Source: Anaeromicropila herbilytica
GTDB lineage: Bacteria; Bacillota; Clostridia; Lachnospirales; Lachnospiraceae
Reading direction: 5' to 3'
Length of the DNA stretch: 64,000 nucleotides
Assembly (NCBI RefSeq): GCF_016591975.1
Contig: NZ_AP024169.1
Location: 1,846,001 to 1,910,000 of the forward strand
Positions 34,642 to 44,382 of the stretch are shown one piece after another (within the stretch, counting starts at the first letter, position 1; every line of letters starts with the position of its first letter). Below the pieces are notes generated by a model. That model was not told the DNA's origin and searched no databases. It was given only the letters and a program-made list of their open reading frames with translations. The position numbers were made by a program, and so were the translations under genes.

Positions 34642-36639
34642 ATGAACAAAGAACATGGCAGTTTATCAATTAATTCCGAAAATATTTTCCCTATCATTAA
34701 GAAGTGGTTATATTCAGATCACGATATCTTCTTTAGAGAGTTAATCTCGAATGCAAGTGACGCAGTAACCAAATTAAAGAAATTAGAAGTGATGGGTGAA
34801 GTATCACTTCCAGATGATAATAGATTCCGTATTGACGTTATTGTAAGCCCAGAAGATAAGACAATTAAATTCATCGATAACGGTATTGGTATGACCGAAG
34901 ATGAAGTAAAAGAATACATTAATCAGATTGCATTCTCTGGTGCAGCTGCATTCTTAGATCAATATAAAGATAAGACAAACGAAGAACAGATCATCGGACA
35001 CTTTGGTTTAGGTTTCTATTCTGCATTCATGGTAGCTGACAAAGTTACAATTGATACACTTTCATGGAAAGATGGCGCAGAAAGTGTTCATTGGGAATCA
35101 GAACAAGGTACTGAATTTGAGATGTCAGCAGGAACTAAGACAACTCGTGGTACAGAGATTACATTATATCTTAATGAAGATAGTTATGAATTCTCTAATG
35201 AATACCGTGCAAAAGAAGTAATTGAAAAATATTGTTCTTTCATGCCAGTTGAGATCTACTTTACAAATGCCAATGCACCTGTAGAAGAAAAAACGACTGA
35301 AGAAGCAACAGAGGAAGCTAAGACAGAAGATATTATTGATGTAGATGTTGATGAAGCAGGAAAAGCATCTGAATCAGAAGAGGATGAAGCAAGCGAAGAT
35401 GGTACAGAAACTGAAGAAGTAGCAGAAGATAAAGGACCAAAGCCAATCAACAATACACATCCATTATGGGCAAAACATCCAAATGATTGTACAGAAGAAG
35501 AATACAAGGAATTCTACCGTCATGTATTCCATGATTACAAAGAACCTTTATTCTGGATTCATTTAAATATGGATTATCCATTTAACTTAAAAGGTATCTT
35601 ATACTTCCCTAAATTAAATACTGAATATGATCAATTAGAAGGAACAATCAAATTATACAATAACCAAGTATTTATCGCTGATAACATCAAAGAAGTTATT
35701 CCAGAATTCTTAATGTTATTAAAGGGTGTTATCGATTGTCCAGATCTACCACTTAACGTATCAAGAAGTGCTCTTCAAAATGATGGATTTGTTAAGAAAA
35801 TCTCTGATTACATCACTAAGAAGGTTGCAGATAAATTATCTGGAATGTATAAAGTGGATAAAGAAAATTACGAAAAATACTGGGATGATATCAGTCCATT
35901 TATCAAATTTGGTTGCTTAAAAGATGAAAAGTTCCGTGAAAAAATGAAAGAATTCATCATCTTCAAGAACTTAGAAGGAAAGTATATTTCAATACCAGAA
36001 TATAAAGAAGCAAATCAAGAAAAAGCAAAAGATAATGTATATTATGTAACAGATATGCAACAACAAAGTCAATACATTAATCTATTTAAAGAAGAAGGTA
36101 TTGATGCATTAATCCTTACTCATAATATTGATCAACCATTTATCACTCAGTTAGAGCAACAAGATGAGAAAACTCATTTTGTAAGAATCGATGCAGATTT
36201 TACAGATACCTTTAAGGAAGAAGTAAAAGAAGGTGAAGAAGCTGATACATTAAAGACTAAGACAGATACTCTTACTGAATTATTTAGAAAAGTTCTTAAT
36301 AAAGAAAAATTAGAAGTAAAAGTTGAAAAATTAAAGAATGCTAATGTTTCTTCTATGATTACTCTTTCAGAAGAAAGCAGAAGAATGCAAGATATGATGA
36401 AGATGTACAATATGTATGGCATGGATCCTGGAATGTTCGGAAATAGCGAAACTCTAGTATTAAATGCAAACAATACATTAGTAAATTATATCTTTGAACA
36501 TAAAGATTCTGAAAATGTTCCTATGATTTGCGAACAATTATATGATCTAGCATTATTAAGCCATAAACCATTAGAAGCAGAAGCTATGACCAAGTTCATC
36601 AGCAGAAGCAACCAGATTATGTCTTTATTAACTGAATAA
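34642..36639 (+). CDS. htpG: Hsp90-family chaperone HtpG with a long acidic linker
   Basis: The 665-residue chaperone has the GHKL ATPase motifs (ELISNASDAVTKL, IDNGIGMTEDE, IGHFGLGFYSAFMV), the middle domain (NVSRSALQNDGFV) and the C-terminal dimer domain. Between them, residues about 211-266 form a stretch dominated by Glu and Asp (VEEKTTEEATEEAKTED, SESEEDEASEDGTETEEV). That is far longer than the short linker of E. coli HtpG and is reminiscent of the charged linker of eukaryotic Hsp90. ATG follows AAAAGGAG. A CIRCE site and SigA-type promoter lie upstream, so HrcA control is likely. Terminator at 36651. Confidence 0.97.
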   Translation: MNKEHGSLSINSENIFPIIKKWLYSDHDIFFRELISNASDAVTKLKKLEVMGEVSLPDDNRFRIDVIVSPEDKTIKFIDNGIGMTEDEVKEYINQIAFSGAAAFLDQYKDKTNEEQIIGHFGLGFYSAFMVADKVTIDTLSWKDGAESVHWESEQGTEFEMSAGTKTTRGTEITLYLNEDSYEFSNEYRAKEVIEKYCSFMPVEIYFTNANAPVEEKTTEEATEEAKTEDIIDVDVDEAGKASESEEDEASEDGTETEEVAEDKGPKPINNTHPLWAKHPNDCTEEEYKEFYRHVFHDYKEPLFWIHLNMDYPFNLKGILYFPKLNTEYDQLEGTIKLYNNQVFIADNIKEVIPEFLMLLKGVIDCPDLPLNVSRSALQNDGFVKKISDYITKKVADKLSGMYKVDKENYEKYWDDISPFIKFGCLKDEKFREKMKEFIIFKNLEGKYISIPEYKEANQEKAKDNVYYVTDMQQQSQYINLFKEEGIDALILTHNIDQPFITQLEQQDEKTHFVRIDADFTDTFKEEVKEGEEADTLKTKTDTLTELFRKVLNKEKLEVKVEKLKNANVSSMITLSEESRRMQDMMKMYNMYGMDPGMFGNSETLVLNANNTLVNYIFEHKDSENVPMICEQLYDLALLSHKPLEAEAMTKFISRSNQIMSLLTE

Positions 36640-36650
36640 AATATACATTA

Positions 36651-36684
36651 GGAGGAGAGTACAGAATGATGTTCTCTCCTCTTT
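36651..36684 (+). terminator. intrinsic terminator of htpG
   Basis: Stem GAGGAGAG with CTCTCCTC, 14-base loop, then CTTTA. Confidence 0.65.
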
Positions 36685-36907
36685 ACTATTGGTTAATAAG
36701 AGATTGGATGAAATAAAGTATGAATTATCATAAGTAAACATGGCATAATATATAATATATTACTAGTAGAAAATATATTAATAGGTGTAAAATCTATACT
36801 TTATTTCTATAAAATGCAAATATGACTTCACAAGATAGTATGTTTATGTTATAATTAGTAGTAATGATAACTACATAAGATGGTTTGCAAATATTAGGAG
36901 GTTCGTT

Positions 36908-37744
36908 ATGTCTTATAAAATAATCGGTGATAGCTGTACTGATTTACCACAAAGTTTAAAAAATGATGAGCACTTTTATCTAGTGCCTTTATCCATTCAG
37001 ATAGATGAATATAATATTATTGATGACGCAACATTTGATCAAAAAGATTTTCTAGCAAAAGTGAAAGAAAGCCCAAATTGTCCGAAATCTTCTTGTCCAG
37101 CACCAGAAGCTTTTATGAATCTATTTGGTGGTGAAGATGATATCTACGTTATTACTCTATCAAGTAACCTAAGTGGTTCTTATAATAGCGCAGTTCTTGC
37201 TAGAAATCTTTACCTAGATGAGAATCCGTTAAAGAATATTCTAGTAATCGATTCTTGCTCTGCTTCGGTTGGCCAGACGTTAATCGCGATGAAGATCAAA
37301 GAATTAATAGAATCAGGCCTTGCATTTGATGATGTTGCAAAAGAAGTAACGAAATATCGTGATCAACTTAATACAATGTTTGTATTAGAGACATTAGAGT
37401 CCTTAAGAAAAAATGGACGTCTTTCTAACATCAAAGCATTTATTGCAAGTGCATTGAACATAAAACCAATTATGGGTTCTACAAATGAAGGAACTATTAT
37501 TCAATTAGATCAAGCTAGAGGAATGAACAAAGCATTGACAATCATGGTGAAGCTTACCAAGGAAGATGTTAAGAATCCAGAAGAGAGAATATTAGGAATC
37601 GCGCATTGTAACAACTATGAAAGAGCTGTATTTGTTAAAGAAGAGATGCAAAAACAGATTCCTTTTAAAGATATTGTTATTGTTGATACTGCGGGAATTA
37701 GTTCGTTGTATGCTAATGATGGTGGGATTGTTATTGCTTATTAG
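36908..37744 (+). CDS. DegV-family fatty-acid-binding protein
   Basis: 278 residues with DegV features: an N-terminal IIGDSCTDLP, then CPKSSCPAPEAFMNLF and VITLSSNLSGSYNSAVLAR, which form the fatty-acid head-group site. The FVLETLESLRKNGRLSNIKAFIAS stretch follows. DegV/FakB proteins present a fatty acid to FakA kinase so that exogenous fatty acids enter phospholipid synthesis; no FakA is in the window. ATG follows AGGAGGT. A structured repeat with a terminator follows ten bases after the stop. Confidence 0.94.
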   Translation: MSYKIIGDSCTDLPQSLKNDEHFYLVPLSIQIDEYNIIDDATFDQKDFLAKVKESPNCPKSSCPAPEAFMNLFGGEDDIYVITLSSNLSGSYNSAVLARNLYLDENPLKNILVIDSCSASVGQTLIAMKIKELIESGLAFDDVAKEVTKYRDQLNTMFVLETLESLRKNGRLSNIKAFIASALNIKPIMGSTNEGTIIQLDQARGMNKALTIMVKLTKEDVKNPEERILGIAHCNNYERAVFVKEEMQKQIPFKDIVIVDTAGISSLYANDGGIVIAY

Positions 37745-37753
37745 TTGGAAATT

Positions 37754-37891
37754 TGTCACCGGGCAACTCATATCATCCAAAAGCTAATCGCAATTAACCT
37801 CGAAGACATAGCAGAATAAGAATAAGAAAAAATCACAAATTCAGACCTAGATAGGGCATTAAATCGCCTTGTCTCAGGTCTGAATTTTTAC
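37754..37891 (+). repeat. structured intergenic repeat A1, with terminator
   Basis: The 5' part is enclosed by TGTC (37754-37757) and GACA (37805-37808) and contains TCATCCAAAAG and CCTCG. An A-rich linker follows. The 3' part is a terminator hairpin (AAATTCAGACCT 37837-37848 with AGGTCTGAATTT 37876-37887) and a T run. The same plan recurs at 43964 and 44383. Confidence 0.7.
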
Positions 37892-38118
37892 TTTTTGTTA
37901 TCAAGTATTTTATGTTCTTTATACTTATTAATAAACTAAAAACAAAACTAAAAACAGAATAGGTATAATAACCATTCTAAGCTTTAGTTTGAGAATATTT
38001 ATAGAATTATGGATAATAATGGAGTATAATTATTTGAAAATATTTTATTTATAGGAATAAAAGCAGATATATTTTTGGGGGTGATACATCCTCGTTTGTA
38101 ATAAAAAGGAGGTTTATA

Positions 38119-40338
38119 ATGAATCAATTAAAAGTAGATAATAAAAATGCTAAAAGAGTAAAAGTAATTCTAGGAAGAAATCCAAGAAACTTATATGAAC
38201 ATCAAGTTGAGGCAATGGTGGAATTAAATAAAATTGATAAAAAGGAAACCTTCCGTTCATTACTGGTTTTACCCACAGGGGGTGGAAAAACTCTGACAGC
38301 TGCATACTGGTTATTAAAAAATGCAATAGATAAGAAGAAAAAGATATTATGGGTAGCGCATAGACACCTTTTGCTAGAGCAAGCAGCTGATGCTTTTGAA
38401 AGAAATAGCTATTCGGATGTGTTATTAAATGAAACAAGTTTTGTGTATCGAATTATTTCAGGAATGCATGATAAACCAATACATATTAGACCAGATGACA
38501 ATGTCTTGATTGTCGGTAAAGACAGTATTGTTCGGAATCTGGAACTACTTGGTAAATGGATTGCTAATGAGGAAGTTTACTTAATTATCGATGAAGCGCA
38601 TCATGCTACAGCAAAATCATATAGGAAAATTATTAATTATGTTGAACAGGTAGCTTCTAATTTAAAATTGCTTGGATTAACTGCAACACCTTTTCGTACA
38701 TCTGAAAATGAACAGGGATTACTAGGACAAATATTTACAGATGACATTGTATACAAAGTAGATTTACTAACGCTTATTAAGAAAGGAATATTATCTACAC
38801 CTATTCATGAAAGTTGCGAAACTTACATTGAAGTGGGGGATGCAGTAGGATTAAAAGCGTTAAAAAGTATTGAGGACTTGGATATTATTCCTGATGATAT
38901 TGCTGAGTCTATTGCAAATAATGGTAATCGGAACCGCCTAATAGTGAAGAAATATTTTGAGAGTCCGGATGTATACGGACCTACGTTGGTATTTGCTATC
39001 AATAGAACACATGCATTTGTATTAAAAGCTTTATTTGAGGAATATGGAAAGAAGTATGGAATTAAGGCTGGGGTAATTGTGTCGGGAACACAAGCTGAGT
39101 TTATTGGTATTGAGATATCAAATGAGGAAAACAATCGACAGATAGAAGCATATCGAAACGGTGATATTCAAATATTGATAAATGTAAATATCTTGACAGA
39201 AGGTACTGACTTACCAAAGACTCAAACGGTATTCTTAACACGCCCTACGGTATCAACTGTTTTAATGACGCAGATGGTAGGACGAGCACTAAGAGGCGAA
39301 AAGGCTGGCGGAACTGCTAAAGCATACATAGTAAGTTTTGTAGATGATTGGAATAATAAAATAGCATGGGTGAATCCAGAAACATTATTTGCAGAAGGTG
39401 AGTTTACTGATAAAGAGAGTGATTATACAAAACGCAATATTCGTATTATTTCTATAAAGAAAATCGAAGAATTTGCGAAGTTAGTTGATGATACGATAGA
39501 CACAAGGGCTATTGAAAGTATTGACTTTATCAAGAGGGTTCCTATTGGAATGTATGTGTTTACTTTTATAGATGAAAATGACCTGGAACGGAATCACCAG
39601 ATACTGGTTTATGACAGTACAAAAGAAGCATACCAAGAATTGATTGCTTCTTTTGGAAATATATTTAAGGACTATAATATAGTAGATGAAACAATTGAAA
39701 CGGAGCTTTTAGATGAACTTTGTAATGTTTGTGAAGCAACTTACTTTTACAAAGATATGACACCACCATATAATGAGAAAGATGTTGAGTATTTACTTAA
39801 GTTCTATGCTCAAAAGGAGACAGAACCGTTATTTGTTCCAATTGAGAAGATTGACAGAAAGAGAGTAAATTTATGCAATGTTGCCAAGGACATTGTGGAT
39901 AAGGATATGAGAAGAAGAGAGCAGGAAGATTATATCAATTCTTTGTGGAATGATAAAAATGGTTTAATTCAAATATACTTTGGAAATAAGTATTTCTTTA
40001 AAAAGCAATTAGAGACGGAAATTGATAAACTGTACAATCCAGAAGTATACGTTACAAAGAGTAATTCTATTGCTTTAAAGCGTTCGGTGGAAGAACTATC
40101 TATTCATGATATAGAGCTAATGGTGCCAGAACATGCAAGAAAACTTAAAGATGAAGTGTATATGAATGCATGTGATTCGGAAGGAAATTATTGTTGCGCA
40201 GAATGTGGAAAGAAATCGGTGACAAAAGCATTATTTCAAATAGACCATAAAATTCCGATGGCAAAGGGTGGGCTGTCAATTCCTGAAAATTTGCAGCTAT
40301 TATGTAGAACCTGTAATTTACGAAAAGGTGATAAGTAA
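38119..40338 (+). CDS. SF2 helicase fused to a C-terminal HNH nuclease
   Basis: The 739-residue protein opens with a superfamily 2 helicase of the type III restriction/UvrB-like class: motif I LPTGGGKT (51-58), motif Ia VAHRHLLL, motif II DEAH (158-161), motif III LTATPFR, motif V LTEGTDLPKTQ and motif VI QMVGRALRG. The last about 60 residues are an HNH module: CAECGKK, FQIDHKIPMAKGG, NLQLLCRTCNLRKG, with two CxxC zinc knuckles. A motor joined to a nuclease is typical of anti-phage or DNA-processing systems. ATG follows AAGGAGG. Its stop overlaps the next start by one base, and a PD-(D/E)XK-like protein gene follows. No methylase is nearby. Confidence 0.93.
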   Translation: MNQLKVDNKNAKRVKVILGRNPRNLYEHQVEAMVELNKIDKKETFRSLLVLPTGGGKTLTAAYWLLKNAIDKKKKILWVAHRHLLLEQAADAFERNSYSDVLLNETSFVYRIISGMHDKPIHIRPDDNVLIVGKDSIVRNLELLGKWIANEEVYLIIDEAHHATAKSYRKIINYVEQVASNLKLLGLTATPFRTSENEQGLLGQIFTDDIVYKVDLLTLIKKGILSTPIHESCETYIEVGDAVGLKALKSIEDLDIIPDDIAESIANNGNRNRLIVKKYFESPDVYGPTLVFAINRTHAFVLKALFEEYGKKYGIKAGVIVSGTQAEFIGIEISNEENNRQIEAYRNGDIQILINVNILTEGTDLPKTQTVFLTRPTVSTVLMTQMVGRALRGEKAGGTAKAYIVSFVDDWNNKIAWVNPETLFAEGEFTDKESDYTKRNIRIISIKKIEEFAKLVDDTIDTRAIESIDFIKRVPIGMYVFTFIDENDLERNHQILVYDSTKEAYQELIASFGNIFKDYNIVDETIETELLDELCNVCEATYFYKDMTPPYNEKDVEYLLKFYAQKETEPLFVPIEKIDRKRVNLCNVAKDIVDKDMRRREQEDYINSLWNDKNGLIQIYFGNKYFFKKQLETEIDKLYNPEVYVTKSNSIALKRSVEELSIHDIELMVPEHARKLKDEVYMNACDSEGNYCCAECGKKSVTKALFQIDHKIPMAKGGLSIPENLQLLCRTCNLRKGDK

Positions 40339-40862
40339 TGAAATATTTATATACTCCATTTGATATAGCTGTGTATTTTAGAACGGAGAATTTATCAATT
40401 ACACAAGAATACAACATTATTAATGCGCTTTGGGAGAATAAGGACTTAGAAATTTACTCTTACTATCGTAGCGATAAGCAAGGGTTTAAAAAGAAAATCA
40501 ATCATGAGCTATTTATGATGGAAGGTAATTTGGACGATTTAGATACATTAAATCTAATATTCCAGGAAATGGGCAGTAAATTCAGCGTTGGTGAGTCAGA
40601 TTATGAGCAGGGTGTGATTGAAAGTTATTTTAAAATAATCAAATTACGGCTCTGTTATACTCCTAATACTGACTTTTGTAAAATTAAGCTTCGAAATCTG
40701 ATTGGTAGATTTGGTTATAAGAGAAGAACAAAAGCTTTGGTTGAATATATGAATAGAACGATTAAAGCGTTGGGGCTAAAGGCATATCTTCGTGGTTGGG
40801 AAACCTGCGATGTTGGAACGGTTTCCTTGGACGATATGATAATCTTTAGAAAAATAGACTAA
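40338..40862 (+). CDS. unknown protein, middle gene of the helicase-HNH cassette
   Basis: 174 residues, soluble, charged, with aromatic N-terminus (KYLYTPFDIAVYFRTEN) and basic C-terminal half (KIKLRNLIGRFGYKRRTKALVEYMNRT) that could touch nucleic acid. No known family is recognised. The start codon shares one base with the helicase stop (TAATG), so its amount is tied to the helicase, and the nuclease-like gene starts 19 bases later. Possible roles are an accessory, a regulator or a specificity subunit; the sequence does not choose among them. Confidence 0.75.
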   Translation: MKYLYTPFDIAVYFRTENLSITQEYNIINALWENKDLEIYSYYRSDKQGFKKKINHELFMMEGNLDDLDTLNLIFQEMGSKFSVGESDYEQGVIESYFKIIKLRLCYTPNTDFCKIKLRNLIGRFGYKRRTKALVEYMNRTIKALGLKAYLRGWETCDVGTVSLDDMIIFRKID

Positions 40863-40881
40863 AAAAGTGGGGTTGTTTATT

Positions 40882-41844
40882 ATGAATAAAGAAGATATAC
40901 ATATGGTACATACAGAATGTTTGGATTATTTACTTGAATATCAGGCCAATCATGAGAACTTCTACTTTATCCCTAGGAAGCGTAATAATAAAAATCGTTT
41001 AGCAGAGGGAAAGTACTTTATAGGAGATGATAATTATTTAGAAATAACGTTCTGGGATGGAACTGATTCAAAAGATAGAATATATAATATAGCTTTTGTT
41101 ATAAATAGAAAGAATGGAACTTATCTTGAAATCAGTTGCCGAGATAATTCAGAAAGGGCAATATATTTAAAGGAGCTTACAGTAGTATTGGCCGACGAGG
41201 TAGGGAGAAAATTCACTCAGATAAAAGATGATAAATGGCAATGGCATTATGATGAAAATATACCTTATTTTAATGCTTTATCAGATTTTGTCAGACAAGT
41301 AAAACCTGTAGTTGATAAGTTCATATCTATGCATCCTGAGTCAGGAATTAAACTTGCTACAAAAGAAATTAATGATGAGTATGTCAAAAAACTACCTGGT
41401 TATGATTTATTTATTGATGAAATTCAAAAGTCAAAGAAAACCGGTTCGACTACTGCTAAGGCATCTGAGTATATTATAACATTCCAGCACAATGAATTAT
41501 CAAATGAATTAACCACTTATTTAAAGCAAAATGAATTTATAAATGTTAAGACTGATGAAGACTTCGTAGATATAAAAGCGATAGACCCCAATGGCAAAAA
41601 GATTTATTTTGAACTTAAAACAGCAACATCAGTGAAAATGGCAATCAGACAGGCGTTAGGACAATTGTTGGAATATAATCATTATCCCAATAAAAATAAT
41701 GCAGACAAGTTAATTATCGTGACTACATCAGAGCCAGAAAAAGAAGATATGCAGTACTTGATAGGATTAAGAAATATATACCATATACCGGTTTTTTATC
41801 AGCAGTTTAGTATGGAAAATAAAACACTGTCAAAGGAGTATTGA
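40882..41844 (+). CDS. PD-(D/E)XK nuclease-like protein, third gene of the cassette
   Basis: The C-terminal third carries a nuclease-type core: Asp in FVDIKAIDPNGK, then KIYFELKTATSVKMAIRQALGQLLEYNHY, i.e. an E-x-K strand followed by the conserved helix with Gln, as in PD-(D/E)XK/DUF3883-type domains, and a LIIVTTSEP strand. The N-terminal half (DNYLEITFWDGTDSKDRIY, YLEISCRDNSERAIYL) looks like a separate beta-rich domain. I chose ATG 40882 (GTGGGG upstream) rather than GTG 40867. 320 residues. It ends the cassette. Confidence 0.8.
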   Translation: MNKEDIHMVHTECLDYLLEYQANHENFYFIPRKRNNKNRLAEGKYFIGDDNYLEITFWDGTDSKDRIYNIAFVINRKNGTYLEISCRDNSERAIYLKELTVVLADEVGRKFTQIKDDKWQWHYDENIPYFNALSDFVRQVKPVVDKFISMHPESGIKLATKEINDEYVKKLPGYDLFIDEIQKSKKTGSTTAKASEYIITFQHNELSNELTTYLKQNEFINVKTDEDFVDIKAIDPNGKKIYFELKTATSVKMAIRQALGQLLEYNHYPNKNNADKLIIVTTSEPEKEDMQYLIGLRNIYHIPVFYQQFSMENKTLSKEY

Positions 41845-42165
41845 GCATAGTTTGCAATAAATTATATGAAAAATTATATGAATCCTGATGAGATGGAGTT
41901 GCTGATACAAATATACTATATTTATTAAATTAATCAGTTCAAGTCATCGGGCTTTATTAAGTATTCTGACGGTCGAAATACAGGTTTAGTTAATATGCAT
42001 GTAATATACCTTGTATCTCAAACGAGCTTGTGGATATCGTTTGCATATAATATACAACCATTAGTCAGGGATTCTTAAACATGAATTTAAAACAGGGGTA
42101 ACAAAAAATTAATGGCTAATAGTTTTGAGTATGTACTGATGTGAAATTAGAAAGGATAATGAAAA
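41845..42165. other. non-coding stretch after the helicase-HNH cassette
   Basis: About 320 bases without a supported gene. A hairpin (CAAACGA 42019-42025 with TCGTTTG 42037-42043) is visible. Short broken reading frames around 41867-41929 could be remnants of a lost gene. Nothing else is seen. Confidence 0.5.
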
Positions 42166-42570
42166 GTGGATGGAATAAAAGAAGTAAAAGAAGCGGAAAT
42201 TACAATTAATGGCGAAGTAATAGAAATCATGGGGAATGAACGCGAGGAAGCATGGGTTTTTGCAAAACATCTAGATGAAGAAGAGACCCAAAGGTTAATA
42301 AGTAAACTGAGAGATAAAATGCCGAAGATAGATAGAAAATTAGAACTATATGGGTATTTCTTTAATGATGATATTGAAAATTATAGATATGAACCAGAGA
42401 TTATAGTTTATTTATTGAATAATATGTTTAGAAAAAATATAGATTTAGGGAAGAAATATGGAACTGGTGACAGAGCTATTTATTACGACCCATCTTTTGT
42501 AAAACACGATGGAAGATATATAAAAAACATGGTTGAAGATTTGTATATGAAACACTATGGTGAAGACTGA
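42166..42570 (+). CDS. unknown protein, first of a coupled pair in the accessory region
   Basis: 134 residues from GTG 42166 with a weak ribosome site (AAAGG, about 12 bases away). The product is acidic and soluble (EAEITINGEVIEIMGNEREE, then FAKHLDEEETQRLISKLRD). No family is recognised. The neighbouring gene begins at the stop of this one, so the two are probably translated together. The setting beside a nuclease-helicase cassette and gene debris suggests mobile cargo. Confidence 0.6.
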   Translation: MDGIKEVKEAEITINGEVIEIMGNEREEAWVFAKHLDEEETQRLISKLRDKMPKIDRKLELYGYFFNDDIENYRYEPEIIVYLLNNMFRKNIDLGKKYGTGDRAIYYDPSFVKHDGRYIKNMVEDLYMKHYGED

Positions 42571-42571
42571 T

Positions 42572-43540
42572 ATGGAAGTGAATATCAATTTCTTTGATAA
42601 CATGTCTGTATTAAAAACATTTTCAAAGCTATATAAGTTAAGTGAAAATGAGATAATGAGGTTGGCAATAGAAACGAGTGTAGCGGATAACCCTACTGTG
42701 GAATTCATTCGGAAATCTGGTATTAAGCTGGATACAGTAGATATTAGAAATGTAACTCTGCACTGTAAGCATATAACAACCATTAATGATAACTTTGATT
42801 CATTAAAAAAGTATGGATTGCTAACATTGGATAAGGCTCTTACCTATCCTACACCTTTAAACAGGTTCTTACTTGAACATGATATTAGTATGGATATTGT
42901 GAATAGAGATATTTACTACAATAATAGGCGAATACATATCATAGAATCTGATGAAGAATGCGAGGACTGTTTTTATGGCTCAGAATGTCAGGAATTTGTA
43001 GACTTTATGGGTAAGCCAACAACCTTATCATATAGGAATATGGCATGTGATTACCGTGATGAGATAAACATAATAAGGAGCAAGCTCTACCATGACAAAT
43101 GTGAGATAGAGGTACATTTGATGGGCTCATTCAAGGATGTTCATGAATATTCTGTGGTAAGAAATTATCCAGAGATTTTAATGACAATAGAAAATCTTAT
43201 TATCAAATTATTCAAAGAAGGAACGCATCTACAACGAGACTGGCAGGCCCAACAAAATAATAAGTATTATTGCATAGATTTTGATATTAATATATTTGAT
43301 TTTGAATTCATTACAAAAGGCAAGAAGCTTGATTATTCAGATTATTGTGATTGCTTTGAGTATAATGTAGAACCCATATATGATATGTCATCAGCTTCAG
43401 CAAATTTCTTTGGTAATGTATTCATTATTCAGAAAGGATTGGGTATACTTAGGCACGAAGAGCCAACGGATTATGGACAAATACTACCGGAGACAGAAAT
43501 AAAATTTGAAAATTTAGAAATCAATGAGTTTTATATGTAG
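42572..43540 (+). CDS. unknown protein, second of the coupled pair
   Basis: 322 residues from ATG 42572, two bases after the previous stop, with GGTGA eight bases upstream (an in-frame ATG at 42557 overlaps the previous gene). A compact cysteine group, ECEDCFYGSECQEF, sits near residue 130. The C-terminal half is rich in aromatic and acidic residues (YYCIDFDINIFDFEFITKG). No signal peptide, membrane segment or known motif. Function unknown. Confidence 0.65.
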   Translation: MEVNINFFDNMSVLKTFSKLYKLSENEIMRLAIETSVADNPTVEFIRKSGIKLDTVDIRNVTLHCKHITTINDNFDSLKKYGLLTLDKALTYPTPLNRFLLEHDISMDIVNRDIYYNNRRIHIIESDEECEDCFYGSECQEFVDFMGKPTTLSYRNMACDYRDEINIIRSKLYHDKCEIEVHLMGSFKDVHEYSVVRNYPEILMTIENLIIKLFKEGTHLQRDWQAQQNNKYYCIDFDINIFDFEFITKGKKLDYSDYCDCFEYNVEPIYDMSSASANFFGNVFIIQKGLGILRHEEPTDYGQILPETEIKFENLEINEFYM

Positions 43541-43640
43541 GTGATGTTATTTATTCTACAACAAAGGAAAAAGGAGGATGCCATTCTAGATTGATATAGA
43601 AAGTAAAGGAAGAAAAATTCTTACTTTATAATGTGATGAG

Positions 43641-43755
43641 TTGAATAGTGAAGAGTATTATAAGGAAAATAAGGCGTTGGCTATTGATGCAAGGTAGAAT
43701 GGCCATTGAAAATGATTTAGAAGCACAGGATTATATGAAGACGCATCCGGAGTAA
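43641..43755 (+). pseudogene. gene remnant with frameshift
   Basis: A frame reading LNSEEYYKENKALAIDAR stops at a TAG. The next frame continues as MAIENDLEAQDYMKTHPE and a stop, which reads as one protein end with a one-base shift. There is no start or ribosome site. The rest of 43541-43960 is also without an intact gene. Confidence 0.35.
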
Positions 43756-43963
43756 TTTAAAAAAATTGCTGGAATAAATGGAATATGTATTTATAATTAG
43801 CCAAGTCAATGGAGAGTTCTGTTATCTTGGCTTTAATTTTGCGGTTGTATGGAATAAGGGGATTAGTTATTGTAATAACTGAAATTGTTATTTTTATGAA
43901 TTCATATAGGTTGAAAAAAAGTATTTATACTACTATAATAAACTTATGGTCTGAATCCTACTA

Positions 43964-44178
43964 TGTCCCGAGGCACCCCGTCTCATCCAAAAGGCAACCC
44001 CGTTTATCCTCGTAGACAGTAGAAAATGAAACAGAAAAACATGCGAAAGCATCTAAAATATCAGACCTAGATAGGGCATTAAACCGCCCCGTCTTAGGTC
44101 TATTTTTTTACCCATTTCAGACCAGACCACGCATAGCTTCTATAATTAAACAACAGAAAAATCCCAGGAAAATCAAGC
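43964..44178 (+). repeat. structured intergenic repeat A2, with terminator and 3' extension
   Basis: Closing pair TGTC (43964-43967) and GACA (44015-44018), then AGAAAATGAAA, a GAAA-tetraloop hairpin (ATGCGAAAGCAT) and a terminator (stem AGACCTA 44063-44069 with TAGGTCT 44095-44101, then a T run). The segment after the terminator (CCCATTTCA... GCATAGCTTCTA... CAACAGAAAAATC) is repeated in copy A3. Confidence 0.7.
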
Positions 44179-44382
44179 ATTCTAGCTCTTTTCATTTTTT
44201 TGAAAGCAATAAAAAGAACAGAAAAAGATGAATAAAAGAGAAGAAAGAATGAAAAAAGATAAATGCTTCGATAATTTAAATATTGAAGAAAACCTTAATG
44301 AAGATGAACTTCGTTAGAGGATAAATGAAATTGCCCCTACGTGGCTAAGGGGGGATAATAGCATTTGCCCAACGACATAATA

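Noticed and set aside
35256..35507. 83-aa antisense frame in htpG
   Set aside because: It is the reverse frame of the Glu/Asp-rich linker, which naturally reads as a Ser/Val-rich chain. No promoter or ribosome site.
38119..43540. Prophage or integrative element
   Set aside because: No integrase, terminase, portal, relaxase or att-like direct repeats were seen near the accessory genes.
44229..44318. 29-codon frame between the A2 and A3 repeats
   Set aside because: Weak start, low complexity and no similarity; likely chance or remnant.
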